Positions 54,157 through 62,640 of a stretch of DNA of 64,000 nucleotides are shown in pieces. The DNA comes from Streptomyces rapamycinicus NRRL 5491 (GTDB taxonomy: Bacteria > Actinomycetota > Actinomycetes > Streptomycetales > Streptomycetaceae). Position 1 is the first letter of the stretch. The number at the start of each line of letters is the position of its first letter. The stretch is taken from contig NZ_CP085193.1 in the NCBI RefSeq assembly GCF_024298965.1, positions 10,044,001 through 10,108,000 on the forward strand, given 5' to 3'. A program made the translations under genes and the position numbers. The notes beneath the pieces were generated by a model, which was given only the letters and a program-made list of their open reading frames with translations, ran no database searches and was not told where the DNA came from.

Positions 54157-55848
54157 TCATCCGTGAGCTTCTCCGCCCGGGCCGGGCGGACGTGCGCGGC
54201 ATTCCTCGGCCTCGCGCGGCCGGCCGAGGAAGATGAGCAGTTCGGCGAGGTCTTCCGCCGCGTAGGGGTCGCCCAGATCGATGGCCACGCGGTAGAGGGA
54301 CACGGCTTCCTCCAGGCTGCCCATCTTCTGCGCGAGCGTGGCCAACGCGTGCGCCGCGTGCTTCGAGCCGTTGTTCAACGCCCGGCGGTACAGTGCGGCG
54401 GCCTCCGCCAGACGGTCCGCCCTTTCCAGCAGATCGCCGAGGTTCAGCGCGGCGTAGGGATCACCACCCCTGAGCGCACTGCGATACAGGGCCTCGGCCT
54501 CGTCGACGCGGCCCTCCCTCTCCAGGAGGACGGCGAGGTTGTTCGCGGCGTCGAGATGGCCTTTGCCGAGCGCCTGACGGTACAGCGATTCGGCCTCCTG
54601 GGCACGGCCGAGCTCACCCAGCAGGAGCGCGAGGTCGTTCGCGGCGTACGGATTTCCCGCGTCCGCGAGGGGCCGCCAGGCCTCTTCGGCGGCCTGGGGC
54701 GCGACATCCTGGGCGTTCCTGGCGATGACCCATCGATCGGCGTCGGCATCCGTATGGGCGAGCGCGGCTTCCCAGACCTGGTCCGGGATTTCCGTATCCG
54801 CGTGGTCGACCAGATAGTCGAAGGCCAGCCACTTCTCCGTGCCCGCCGGAAGGAGGAGGCTGGTCACTCCGTGGCGCACCTCCGAGGCCCAGTCGAATGC
54901 CGTGTCCACCGATTCGAGCCGCGATATCGCCCCCTCGGCGGGCAAGTACCACTGGTGCGCGTCCTCCAGCAAGGCCCGGGGGTAGGGGCCACGCAGACCG
55001 CAGCGGGTGAGGTCGACGGCCGCTCTCACCAACGCCGCCCCGCGGGCGTGGCCGTTCCCGGGGCCGGCCCGGCGCCACTCCCGCAACAGGGAGGGTCCCG
55101 CCGCCAGATATTCGGCGACTCCGTACATGCCGTGGTGGGTCAGCGCGTCGAGAATACGAGGGTCGTCACAGCGCTCGGCGCGGGAAAGCTCCCCCTCGCT
55201 CCAGAGCCGGTCCAGATCGATGACCTCGGCCGCCCGCAGGAGTTGGGCCCCGGAGCCGTGGTCGCGTGCGGCGCTGAACGATTCGAACGGCTTGAGCCGC
55301 ATCGTCGCGACGACCGGCACCCGCAACCGCGTCAACGCGGCCAGTACGTCGATTTGCAGTCCGCCGGGCCTCAGATACCGTTCCAGGTCGTCCAGCCACA
55401 CCACACACCGCGAACCGCCGCGCTCGATGGACAGCGGCACACCGGTCAGATCGTTGTCCGCCGACGGCGCGCACACGCGGTACACCGGCAACACCGCCCG
55501 TACCGCCTCGAACGCCGCCCGGGTCTTCCCGGCCGTGGAGTCGCCCACCACGAGGACCATGCCGCCGTGCCGCTCGGCTTCGGCGACGCGGCGGCGGATC
55601 CGCTCGTCGGCGTCGCGTGCGATGTACGGCGGGACATCGCCGTCCCCGCCACCGGCACCCGGGCGGGACGGGTGGGTGCCCGCCACCAACGCCTCCCACT
55701 CACCGGCGAGTGGCCAGTTCCCCGGGTCCTCCGGGAAGGGGGGCGGGTTCGCGCAGGACGATGTGATCGTGAGGTTTTCCAGGTTGCCCGCCTGCACCGC
55801 CGCGCCGAAGCATCCCCCGGAGATCTCATTGCTCCCCATGCCGGTCAC
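54157..55848 (-). CDS. STAND-like P-loop ATPase with TPR/Sel1 repeats
   Basis: 563 residues. N-terminal tag-like segment: SNEISGGCFGAAVQAGNLEN, a short motif common at the front of Streptomyces STAND proteins. The ATPase has Walker A VVGDSTAGKTRAAFEAVRAV, an acidic VVWLDDLERYLR (Walker B) and a VPVVATMRLKPF sensor strand, but no obvious winged-helix effector. The C-terminal half is a solenoid of TPR/Sel1 units (DAGNPYAANDLALLLGELGR, KGHLDAANNLAVLLEREGR, GGDPYAALNLGDLLERADR), seven or so repeats of ~34 residues. STAND proteins switch on oligomerisation after ligand sensing, in regulation or anti-phage defence. No effector partner is adjacent. Confidence 0.82.
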   Translation of the reverse strand: MTGMGSNEISGGCFGAAVQAGNLENLTITSSCANPPPFPEDPGNWPLAGEWEALVAGTHPSRPGAGGGDGDVPPYIARDADERIRRRVAEAERHGGMVLVVGDSTAGKTRAAFEAVRAVLPVYRVCAPSADNDLTGVPLSIERGGSRCVVWLDDLERYLRPGGLQIDVLAALTRLRVPVVATMRLKPFESFSAARDHGSGAQLLRAAEVIDLDRLWSEGELSRAERCDDPRILDALTHHGMYGVAEYLAAGPSLLREWRRAGPGNGHARGAALVRAAVDLTRCGLRGPYPRALLEDAHQWYLPAEGAISRLESVDTAFDWASEVRHGVTSLLLPAGTEKWLAFDYLVDHADTEIPDQVWEAALAHTDADADRWVIARNAQDVAPQAAEEAWRPLADAGNPYAANDLALLLGELGRAQEAESLYRQALGKGHLDAANNLAVLLEREGRVDEAEALYRSALRGGDPYAALNLGDLLERADRLAEAAALYRRALNNGSKHAAHALATLAQKMGSLEEAVSLYRVAIDLGDPYAAEDLAELLIFLGRPREAEECRARPPGPGGEAHG

Positions 55849-55884
55849 AATATCCGCGGCCGTGGGGACGGACCGCGGATCCGG

Positions 55885-56775
55885 CTACTGTGCCGCCCCG
55901 GGGATGCCCAGCCGGCCGGCCACGGCGGTGAGGGCCGTTCCCAGCGGGAGCGCGACCCGGGTGACGGCGTGCTGGTCGCCCCGGGTCGGGTCCAGGTTGA
56001 CGATCAGTACCGGCTTTCCGGCCCGGGCCGCCTGGCGGACGAACCGGAGCCCGGACATCACCGTCAGCGAGGAGCCCAGGACCAGCAGCGAGGCCGCCTC
56101 GCGGACCAGTTCGCGGCAGTGCTCGACCCGCTTCGGCGGAACGGCTTCGCCGAAGAACACCACGTCCGGTTTGAGGATGCCGCCGCAGACCGTACAGGGC
56201 AGCACGCGGAAGTCCCCGACCTGTTCGTCGGTGAGGTCGGCGTCGCCGTCCGGGTTGATTCCGGCGGCCACCGGCTCGAAGCCCACATTGGCCTCCTCCA
56301 GCCGCCGGGCGAGTTCGCGGCGCGGGCTGAAGGTGCCGCAGGAGAGGCAGACGACCCGGTCCAGGCTTCCGTGGAGTTCCACGACGCCCTCGCTGCCGGC
56401 CGCCTGGTGCAGACCGTCGACGTTCTGGGTGATCACGCCCGAGAGCAGGCCGTGCCGCGCGAACGCGGCCACGGCCCGGTGCCCGTCGTTGGGGCGGGCG
56501 CGGCCGAAGGTGCGCCAGCCGAGGTGGCTGCGGGCCCAGTACCGGCGCCGGGCCCGGGCGTCGGCCGTGAAGTCCTGGTAGGTCATCGGGGTGTGCCGGC
56601 TCAGGCTCCCGCCCACGCCCCGGTAGTCGGGGATGCCCGACTCCGTGGAGATGCCCGCCCCGCTGAGCACCAGCACACCGCCGGTGCTCAGCGCGTCGGC
56701 GACCGGCTCCGGATCCGTGCTGCCCGGCGGCAGGTCCTCGGCGGGGGTCCAGCTCAAAGTGGGGCGCATGCGCAT
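55885..56775 (-). CDS. Sir2-family NAD-dependent protein deacylase
   Basis: 296 residues. The sirtuin core is intact: VLVLSGAGISTESGIPDYRG, HTPMTYQDFTADARARRRYW, SGVITQNVDGLHQAAGSEGV, and the catalytic VELHGSLDRVVCLSC with the His. The zinc Cys are CLSC and CTVCGG (four in total), then LKPDVVFFGEAVPPKRVEHC and LVLGSSLTVMSGL. It removes acyl groups from protein Lys using NAD and yields O-acyl-ADP-ribose. Class II-like by spacing. A 36-bp gap separates it from the STAND ATPase gene; NAD-consuming SIR2 domains are known partners of STAND/Argonaute in defence, but this one has ordinary deacylase features. Confidence 0.93.
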   Translation of the reverse strand: MRMRPTLSWTPAEDLPPGSTDPEPVADALSTGGVLVLSGAGISTESGIPDYRGVGGSLSRHTPMTYQDFTADARARRRYWARSHLGWRTFGRARPNDGHRAVAAFARHGLLSGVITQNVDGLHQAAGSEGVVELHGSLDRVVCLSCGTFSPRRELARRLEEANVGFEPVAAGINPDGDADLTDEQVGDFRVLPCTVCGGILKPDVVFFGEAVPPKRVEHCRELVREAASLLVLGSSLTVMSGLRFVRQAARAGKPVLIVNLDPTRGDQHAVTRVALPLGTALTAVAGRLGIPGAAQ

Positions 56776-56866
56776 GCCGCCAGAGTACGGAACGCGACAC
56801 GGATGACACCTGGCGTATACGATTCGGGCCATCTAGTCCATTATGTCCTATTCAGGGAGTGGTGTC

Positions 56867-57538
56867 GTGGAGGGGATTGCCGATATGGGCGGCACCCCAG
56901 GATGGGGTCCCGTCCATCCGCCGAGGCGTGATGAGCCGGTCTTCGAGGAGCCCTGGCAGAGCCGGGCCTTCGCGCTGGCGACTCTCTCCGGCCGCGTCGC
57001 GTACGGCGGCGTCAACCTCGACGCCTTCCGGCACGCGCTCGAGCGTCTGGACCGGGCCGCCTACCTGAACGACGGCTACTACGGGCGATGGCTCAACGGC
57101 GCGGAGCTGATGCTCACCGACAGCGCCATCCTGGCGCCGGGTGCCATCGACGCCCGCGCCCGCAACCTACGGGGCGAACACGTGGCGGAGCCACCGATCC
57201 CCGAGCCCGCGGTACCCGACTACGCGCCGACCGCCGAGGGCTCGCTGCGCTCCGTGGCCACCGCCCCCGCCTTCGCCGTCGGCGAGCGGGTACGGGCCAA
57301 GGCCATGCCGGTGCCCGGGCACACCCGGCTGCCGGGCTATGTACGGGGACACACCGGGACCGTCGAGATCGTCCAGCCCGCCTTCGTGCTGCCGGACACC
57401 AACGCCCACTTCCAGGGCGAGCATCCGCAGCACGTCTACTCGGTGCGGTTCGCCTCGCGCGAGCTGTGGGGCGCCGACGCCGAACCCTTCGCGCTCACCG
57501 CCGAGCTGTTCGAGAGCTATCTGGAGGCCACCTCATGA
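56867..57538 (+). CDS. nthB: Nitrile hydratase beta subunit
   Basis: 223 residues from a GTG (AGGGAG upstream) that yields the family start [16 protein letters not shown]. The N-terminal helical part ([20 protein letters not shown]) wraps the alpha subunit. The C-terminal beta part has [40 protein letters not shown] and [17 protein letters not shown], the NHase beta SH3-like barrel. With the alpha subunit it converts nitriles to amides. First of three overlapping genes. Gene order beta-alpha-activator is that of cobalt-type operons. Confidence 0.95.
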   Translation: MEGIADMGGTPGWGPVHPPRRDEPVFEEPWQSRAFALATLSGRVAYGGVNLDAFRHALERLDRAAYLNDGYYGRWLNGAELMLTDSAILAPGAIDARARNLRGEHVAEPPIPEPAVPDYAPTAEGSLRSVATAPAFAVGERVRAKAMPVPGHTRLPGYVRGHTGTVEIVQPAFVLPDTNAHFQGEHPQHVYSVRFASRELWGADAEPFALTAELFESYLEATS

Positions 57539-58137
57539 CCCGCACCGACGGCGGGGCGGGCGAGAGCCCTCCCGCGGCCCTGCGCACCGAGGCGCTCGAG
57601 CAACTGCTCACCGAACGGGGTCTGATCGACCCGAAGGCGCTGGACGGGGTGATCACCACCTACGAGACCAACGTGGGCCCGCTCAACGGCGCCAAGGTCG
57701 TCGCCAGGGCCTGGACCGACCCGGAGTACCGGCGGCGGCTGCTCGAAGACGGCACGGCGGCCATCAAGGAGCTCGGCTTCTCAGGGGCGCAGGGCGAGCA
57801 CATCGTCGTCGTGGAGAACACCGCGACCACCCACAACGTGGTGGTGTGCACCCTGTGCTCGTGCTACCCGTGGCCGGTGCTCGGCCTGCCGCCGAGCTGG
57901 TACAAGGACCCTGCCTACCGCGCACGCGTGGTGAAGGAGCCCCGCACCGTACTGTCCGAGATGGGCCTCGAACTCGACCACGACGTGCGGATCACCGTCC
58001 ACGACTCCACCAGTGAGGTGCGCTGGTTCGTACTGCCCGAGCGTCCGGCCGGCACCGGGCACCTGTCCGAGGAACAACTCGTGCCGCTGGTGACCCGGGA
58101 CGCGATGGTCGGCGTGGCCAAGGTGGTGGCGCCATGA
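57535..58137 (+). CDS. nthA: Nitrile hydratase alpha subunit, cobalt type
   Basis: 200 residues, overlapping the beta gene by ATGA. The metal-binding claw is [10 protein letters not shown] (Cys105, Cys108, Cys110); Thr at the second place is the mark of the Co(III) class (Ser in the Fe class). In the mature enzyme Cys108 and Cys110 are oxidised to sulfinate and sulfenate. Other landmarks are [40 protein letters not shown] and [20 protein letters not shown]. Catalyses R-CN plus water to the amide. It lies between the beta subunit and the activator. Confidence 0.96.
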   Translation: MTRTDGGAGESPPAALRTEALEQLLTERGLIDPKALDGVITTYETNVGPLNGAKVVARAWTDPEYRRRLLEDGTAAIKELGFSGAQGEHIVVVENTATTHNVVVCTLCSCYPWPVLGLPPSWYKDPAYRARVVKEPRTVLSEMGLELDHDVRITVHDSTSEVRWFVLPERPAGTGHLSEEQLVPLVTRDAMVGVAKVVAP

Positions 58138-58520
58138 CCGCGCCGCTGGACATCGAGGGCCCGGCCGCACCGCCGCGCTCCAACGGCGAGTTGGTGTTCG
58201 CCGAGCCCTGGGAGGGCCGCGCGTTCGCCATGGCCGTCAGCCTGTACGAGGCGGGCGCGTTCACCTGGCCGCGGTTCCAGGCCGCGCTGATCGCCCGGAT
58301 CGCGGCGCGGGAGACCGCGCTGACACGGGACGAGCCATTTCACTACTACCGGCTCTGGCTGGCCGCCCTGGAGGACGTGCTCGTCGGTCTGTGCGCCGTG
58401 TCCACGGACGAAGTGAACACACGCGCCCACACCCTGGCGCGACGTCACCCGGGCCACGACCACCGGGACGACCACGACCACGACCACGACCATGGCTCAT
58501 CGTCCCGGCACCGGCCGTAG
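58134..58520 (+). CDS. Nitrile hydratase activator (beta-N-terminal-like) with His/Asp metal tail
   Basis: 128 residues, overlapping the alpha gene by ATGA. The body ([38 protein letters not shown]) resembles the beta subunit N-terminus, the form of the P14K/NhlE-type maturation proteins that carry cobalt into the alpha subunit by subunit swapping. The C-terminus is a His/Asp-rich tail ([17 protein letters not shown]) followed by GSSSRHRP. Such a tail can bind several divalent metal ions and would give the activator a cobalt store, a feature of nickel and cobalt chaperones. A separate cobalt permease is not in view. Confidence 0.85.
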   Translation: MTAPLDIEGPAAPPRSNGELVFAEPWEGRAFAMAVSLYEAGAFTWPRFQAALIARIAARETALTRDEPFHYYRLWLAALEDVLVGLCAVSTDEVNTRAHTLARRHPGHDHRDDHDHDHDHGSSSRHRP

Positions 58521-58583
58521 ACCAGGGTCGTCGTCACGAGCGGGGAACCCCGCGAGGTCACCGAGGCCGCCGCCGTGACGGAT

Positions 58584-58874
58584 TCACGCACCGGAGCCGC
58601 CGGGGGCGGGCTGCCGGAGCCGTTCGACCAGCGCGGCCATCCGCCGCACGGTGCGGAAGTTCTCCAACCGCAGGTCGGCGCCGCGGATGGCGATGCCGTA
58701 CGACTTCTCCAGATGCACCACCAGCTCCATGGCGAAGAGCGAGGACAGTCCACCGGAGCCGAAGACATCCGCGTCGGTCGCCCAGGTCGTCCCCGTGCGC
58801 TTCGCCAGGAACCCCAGCATTTCCGTCTGGACGGTGCTGGATTCCGGCACCGGCTGGTCGGATGACGTGGTCAT
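58584..58874 (-). CDS. Stand-alone acyl carrier protein
   Basis: 96 residues. The phosphopantetheine site is in FGSGGLSSLFAMELVVHLEK: a Leu-Ser-Ser-Leu core where the second Ser would carry the arm, replacing the commoner Asp-Ser-Leu. The helix after it (KSYGIAIRGADLRLENFRTV) matches PKS-type free ACPs of the methoxymalonyl or starter-carrying kind. It is the last gene of a minus-strand operon with Rieske, P450, KASIII-like and PKS genes, so it probably carries an acyl chain for one of these enzymes. The 131-bp gap before it could contain its own promoter. Confidence 0.88.
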   Translation of the reverse strand: MTTSSDQPVPESSTVQTEMLGFLAKRTGTTWATDADVFGSGGLSSLFAMELVVHLEKSYGIAIRGADLRLENFRTVRRMAALVERLRQPAPGGSGA

Positions 58875-59005
58875 ACCCGTTCTCCCTCGTACTCGTAGAA
58901 GCCGCGCAGCCCCGCATGAGCCGGTCGACCGATTCGGCGCTCGGTGATCGGCGGCGAAGCGGCCCGGGAGCGGCCTGAGCGCTCCCGGGCCGCCGTCGCC
59001 GGTGG

Positions 59006-60115
59006 TCACTCGTCCGAGCGGCTCGCGCCGGCCCGGGGAGGTCGCGGTGGCATGAGGTCGCCCGTGGGTTCCGTGTAGAACTGCTGCGCCCACTGCCGGT
59101 ACCGGCCGATCGGACCGTCGCCCTTGGCGAGCTTCGGGTGCTCGACATGCTCCTGGTAGTGCCACATCAGCAGGTCCGCGCCGGTGTCGACGCTCGCCAC
59201 CCGCTGGAGGACGGCGCTGAGCAGCCGGGCGACGGGCATGGCCGCCGCGCGCCCCACCGTTCCGGGCACGCCGGGGATGCCGTTCAGCTCCAGCTTCGTA
59301 CCGAACCGGAGCTGGATGCGTCCCGGGCTGGTAGGGGTCGCGTGGAGCATCACATAGAGGGTGCCGGCGTCCCGGGGGAGGACCGTGCGCGCCGCGATGG
59401 TGGCCAGTCCGATCACCGTGAGCGTGTAGGACTGGCGGAACCCGCGCATCATGGTGCCGCGGGCGGTCGCGGTGACGGTGCTGGTCGGTTCCCCGGCCAC
59501 CGGAGTGCCCTCGATGTCGAGACCTTTGAGACCGTGCAACGCCGGCAGATGACCCCAGTCGAAGGCGTTCTCGATGACGTCCTGCGGATGACCGGCGATG
59601 TCGAAGGTGTCATGGCTGTACGGCTGCCGGTCGTCCATGGGGAAGACCGGGACCTCCCACTGCGGCGGCACACCGAGGGCGTGCCACCACACGTAGATCG
59701 AGCCGTTGGCCTCGCACACCGGGTACTGCGCCAGCGACGCCTTCGGCGGGGGTTTGTCGTAACCCGTGCGCACACAGGTGCCGTCCGGGTCGAACGCGAA
59801 CCGGTGGAAGGGGCAGACGATGTCCTCGCCCTCGATCGATCCGCCGACCCCGAGATGCGCACCCAGATGCGGGCACCGGGGCCGGACGGCCCGCGGCACG
59901 CCCTTGGCCGTCCGGTAGAGGACGACCTCCGTGCCCGCGAGCGGACGGGTGGTGACGGATCCGGGCCGCACCTCGTCGGTGAAGGCCAGACAGAACCAGC
60001 CGTTCGGATAGGGGAGGGAAGGAGTCCGCAGGCTGTCGGCCGGGGCCGCGCCGGGCAGGCTGACCCTCCGGGCGTTGAGAAGCTGCTTCACCAGGGGCTT
60101 CAGGTGAGGCTTCAC
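59006..60115 (-). CDS. Rieske [2Fe-2S] non-haem iron oxygenase
   Basis: 369 residues. The Rieske cluster ligands are in RCPHLGAHLGVGG (Cys-X-His) and DIVCPFHRFAF (Cys-X-X-His). The mononuclear iron site is in VIENAFDWGHLPALHGL, the Asn-X-X-Asp-X-X-His pattern with a second His. The domain order (Rieske first, then catalytic) is that of KshA/oxygenase alpha subunits. Such enzymes hydroxylate or desaturate unactivated carbons using electrons from a separate reductase, not present here. It is located 10 bases after the P450 gene, so it is a tailoring step of the same pathway. Confidence 0.92.
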   Translation of the reverse strand: MKPHLKPLVKQLLNARRVSLPGAAPADSLRTPSLPYPNGWFCLAFTDEVRPGSVTTRPLAGTEVVLYRTAKGVPRAVRPRCPHLGAHLGVGGSIEGEDIVCPFHRFAFDPDGTCVRTGYDKPPPKASLAQYPVCEANGSIYVWWHALGVPPQWEVPVFPMDDRQPYSHDTFDIAGHPQDVIENAFDWGHLPALHGLKGLDIEGTPVAGEPTSTVTATARGTMMRGFRQSYTLTVIGLATIAARTVLPRDAGTLYVMLHATPTSPGRIQLRFGTKLELNGIPGVPGTVGRAAAMPVARLLSAVLQRVASVDTGADLLMWHYQEHVEHPKLAKGDGPIGRYRQWAQQFYTEPTGDLMPPRPPRAGASRSDE

Positions 60116-60125
60116 GGCATCACTC

Positions 60126-61598
60126 CTAGTGCTTCACCGGGCAGCCGCCGGCGCCCGGCGGCGTGGATGGCTGGGCGGGTGTGGATGGCTGGGCGGAGGT
60201 GGACCGCGGCGTGGCCGCGTGCGCTTCGGCGTCGCCGGTGCCGCTCGTCCGCCGCTCACTGATCCGCAGGCGCAGCCCGCGCGAACTCAGGCTGGTCTCC
60301 ACCTTGGGCCGGAACGGCTGGTCGCCGACGGGGGTCAGCTCCCAGCGGGCGACGATGGCGGTGAGGGCCAGGATGGCCTCGGTGAGGGCGAACTGGTCCC
60401 CGATGCACTTGCGCGCCCCGGCGCCGAACGGGATGTAGGCGGCCCGGTCGGGCTGACCGCCGACCCAGCGGTCCGGGTCGAACCGGTCGGGCTCGGGGTA
60501 GAGGTCGGGCCGGCGGTGCAGGAGGTACGGGCTGAGCACGATGGTGCTGCCGCCCTTGAGCCGCACCCCGCCGAGTTCGGTGTCCTGCCGGACCGCGCGG
60601 GTCATCATCCAGGCGGGCGGATACAGCCGCAGCGTCTCGGTCACCACCCGGGCGGCCAGGTCGAGCGAGGGCAGCTGCGCGGGGTCGGCCTTCCCACCGG
60701 CCAGGACCTGATGGGTCTCGGCCCGGAGACGGTGCTGGACGTCCGGGTTGGTGGCGAGCAGGTGCATGGCCCAGGCCAGGGTGATGGCCGTGGTCTCCAT
60801 CCCGCCGAGGAAGAACGTGAGGGCCTCGTCCGCCAGTTCGGTGTCGCTCAGTTGCTTCTGGCCGTCCTGGCTCTCCTCGTCGACCGCCCCCACCAGCGTG
60901 GAGAGCAGGTCGGCATGGTCGGTCGGATCGGCACGCCGCTCGGCGATGATCTCCGCGATGGTGGCCGACAGCCGGTCACGGGCCTGGTCGTATTGCCGCT
61001 TGCGCGGAGTGGGCACCCGGCGCAGCAGGGCCGGTGTCATCATTCGGCGGAAGAACGCGGTCACGATGGTGGAGGTGTCGGCAAGGGCCCGCCGCATGGT
61101 CTCGGCGGGCAGCGAGCCGCTGAACATCGTCTCCATGGTGGCGCGCGTCGTCAGCGTCATCATTTCCTGGGTGATGTCGAGGACGTCGCCGTCGCGCCAG
61201 GATGCCGCCTTCACCTCGGCCGCCCGGGCGAACACCGCCCCGTACCCGGCGAGCCGGGTGGGGTGGAACGACGGCTGGCACAGCCGCCGCTGCCGCCGGT
61301 GCAGGGGGTACGGGCAGGTGGACAGGCCGTCGCCGATGACCTCGCGGATCCGGTCGTAGATCGGGCCGCCCTTGTCGAAGACACGGTCGTTCAGGAACAC
61401 CTGCCGGGTCAGGTCCGGATCGCAGATCATCATGGCGGTACTCGGGCCCAGCCGCACGCGGACCATCTCGCGGTACCCGGACAGGGACATGATGAACGCC
61501 AGCGGATCGCGGAGCAGGGGCAGCGCATGGCCCAGCAGCGGCAGGGCCCGCGGAGCCAGCGGCACCGACGCGGCGGTCGCCGTACTCGTGTCCGTCAT
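60126..61598 (-). CDS. Cytochrome P450
   Basis: 490 residues, ATG with AAGGAG 7 bases upstream. Landmarks are the I-helix ALTFFLGGMETTAITLAWAM, ETLRLYPPAWMMTRAV (ExxR), DRWVGG (PERF-type) and the haem loop YIPFGAGARKCIGDQFAL. Phe-X-X-Gly-X-Arg-X-Cys-X-Gly is complete. The C-terminal 35 residues hold PSTPAQPSTPP repeats and end in CPVKH, a linker-like tail also seen in some secondary-metabolism P450s. Class III-like layout with a proline hook at the N-terminus. It overlaps the KASIII-like gene by ATGA. A hydroxylase or epoxidase of the polyketide is expected. Confidence 0.94.
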   Translation of the reverse strand: MTDTSTATAASVPLAPRALPLLGHALPLLRDPLAFIMSLSGYREMVRVRLGPSTAMMICDPDLTRQVFLNDRVFDKGGPIYDRIREVIGDGLSTCPYPLHRRQRRLCQPSFHPTRLAGYGAVFARAAEVKAASWRDGDVLDITQEMMTLTTRATMETMFSGSLPAETMRRALADTSTIVTAFFRRMMTPALLRRVPTPRKRQYDQARDRLSATIAEIIAERRADPTDHADLLSTLVGAVDEESQDGQKQLSDTELADEALTFFLGGMETTAITLAWAMHLLATNPDVQHRLRAETHQVLAGGKADPAQLPSLDLAARVVTETLRLYPPAWMMTRAVRQDTELGGVRLKGGSTIVLSPYLLHRRPDLYPEPDRFDPDRWVGGQPDRAAYIPFGAGARKCIGDQFALTEAILALTAIVARWELTPVGDQPFRPKVETSLSSRGLRLRISERRTSGTGDAEAHAATPRSTSAQPSTPAQPSTPPGAGGCPVKH

Positions 61599-62623
61599 GG
61601 ACAAACTCCTTCTGTTTGTGAGCGACCGGCGGGTGCCGCGGCGACGGGATCGCGGGTGACCTCGAACAGCGCGGTGGTCCAGCGGAAGCCGACCCCGAAA
61701 CTCACGACGAGGACGCGTTCCCCGGCCCGCAGCGTGCCGGAGCGGAACGTCCGGTCGAGGGCGAGCAGGACGTCGGACGGACCGGCGTGGCCGATGTGCC
61801 GGCCGTAGGTCCAGCTGGTGTCGTCGGCGCGGAGGCCGAGCGGTGAGCCGCTGAGCAGCATGTCGAGCACGACCGACCCGATCGCGATGGGCACCACGTG
61901 CGCGATGTCCGCCGGTTTCACCCCGGCCTCGTCCAGGACGGTCTCGATGCAGCGGTGGGTGGCCCGTTGCAGCACGTCGATATGGGGCATGAACCCGGTC
62001 TCCTCGACGGGGGACCGCCGGGCCACACCGGTGTAGCCCTCCCTGGCCCGGGTCTGCCCCTCCAACTGCGACTCCGTGACATGGGCGGTCGCCACCAGGC
62101 GGGCGAAGCCCGTCCCCCGGGTGAGGACGGCGGCGGCGCCCGCGTCACCCGCCACGTAGCCCAACTCCCGGGAATAGCCCCACCGTTCGTCCGGGAACCG
62201 GGCACCGGTCGTGACCAGCGCGGCCTTCGCGTCCGGCCGGGCGGCCAGGTGGTCGGCCGCGGCGACGAGCGCGGCGGCCCCGCCGTCACTGGCGGCACCG
62301 ACCTCGATCCCGGCGGTGTCCCTTCCCCCGAGCACCCGCATCAGGTACGCCGAGGGCGTGTAGTGGTCCCCGTCCTGGAAGCCGGCGTGCACGAGCAGAC
62401 TCAAGCAGGCACTGGCCACGTCCGCGTGGCGCAGTGCCTTGAGACCGGCCCGGGCCGCCATCTGTGTGGCCGTGTTGTCCTTCGAGACGGCGGCCGAGGT
62501 GAATCCGTTGAGCGCCATCATGGAGGGCTGTCCGGCGCCCGGTCCGCCCCGCGGCTCCTGCTCCGGCCTGATGGGGGGTATCCACGCGCCGGTCCCGGCG
62601 ATCGTGATGTCCTGCCACAACAC
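61595..62623 (-). CDS. KASIII-like enzyme without the canonical catalytic residues
   Basis: 342 residues from a GTG behind GGAGGAG. The thiolase fold of FabH is clear: WQDITIAGTGAWIPPIRPEQ at the start, IEVGAASDGGAAALVAAADH, GYVAGDAGAAAVLTRGTGFA and VLVVSFGVGFRWTTALFEV. The nucleophile Cys position holds Ser (GAASDGG), the active-site His of VPHQAN is Ile (VVPIAIG), and the Asn of the HGNTS loop aligns with His (GHAGPSD). Related Ser-type enzymes (DpsC, for example) load starter units or transfer acyl groups without Claisen chemistry. It lies 17 bases after the PKS gene and presumably acts on the PKS product or starter. Confidence 0.88.
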   Translation of the reverse strand: MLWQDITIAGTGAWIPPIRPEQEPRGGPGAGQPSMMALNGFTSAAVSKDNTATQMAARAGLKALRHADVASACLSLLVHAGFQDGDHYTPSAYLMRVLGGRDTAGIEVGAASDGGAAALVAAADHLAARPDAKAALVTTGARFPDERWGYSRELGYVAGDAGAAAVLTRGTGFARLVATAHVTESQLEGQTRAREGYTGVARRSPVEETGFMPHIDVLQRATHRCIETVLDEAGVKPADIAHVVPIAIGSVVLDMLLSGSPLGLRADDTSWTYGRHIGHAGPSDVLLALDRTFRSGTLRAGERVLVVSFGVGFRWTTALFEVTRDPVAAAPAGRSQTEGVCP

Positions 62624-62640
62624 TGCTGTCTCCTCCGCTG

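Noticed and set aside
54163..56931. Open frame of 922 codons on the + strand
   Set aside because: Antisense to both the STAND-like ATPase and the sirtuin, which have clear motifs. Shadow.
60129..61808. Open frame of 559 codons on the + strand opposite the P450
   Set aside because: The P450 motifs are all on the other strand. Shadow.
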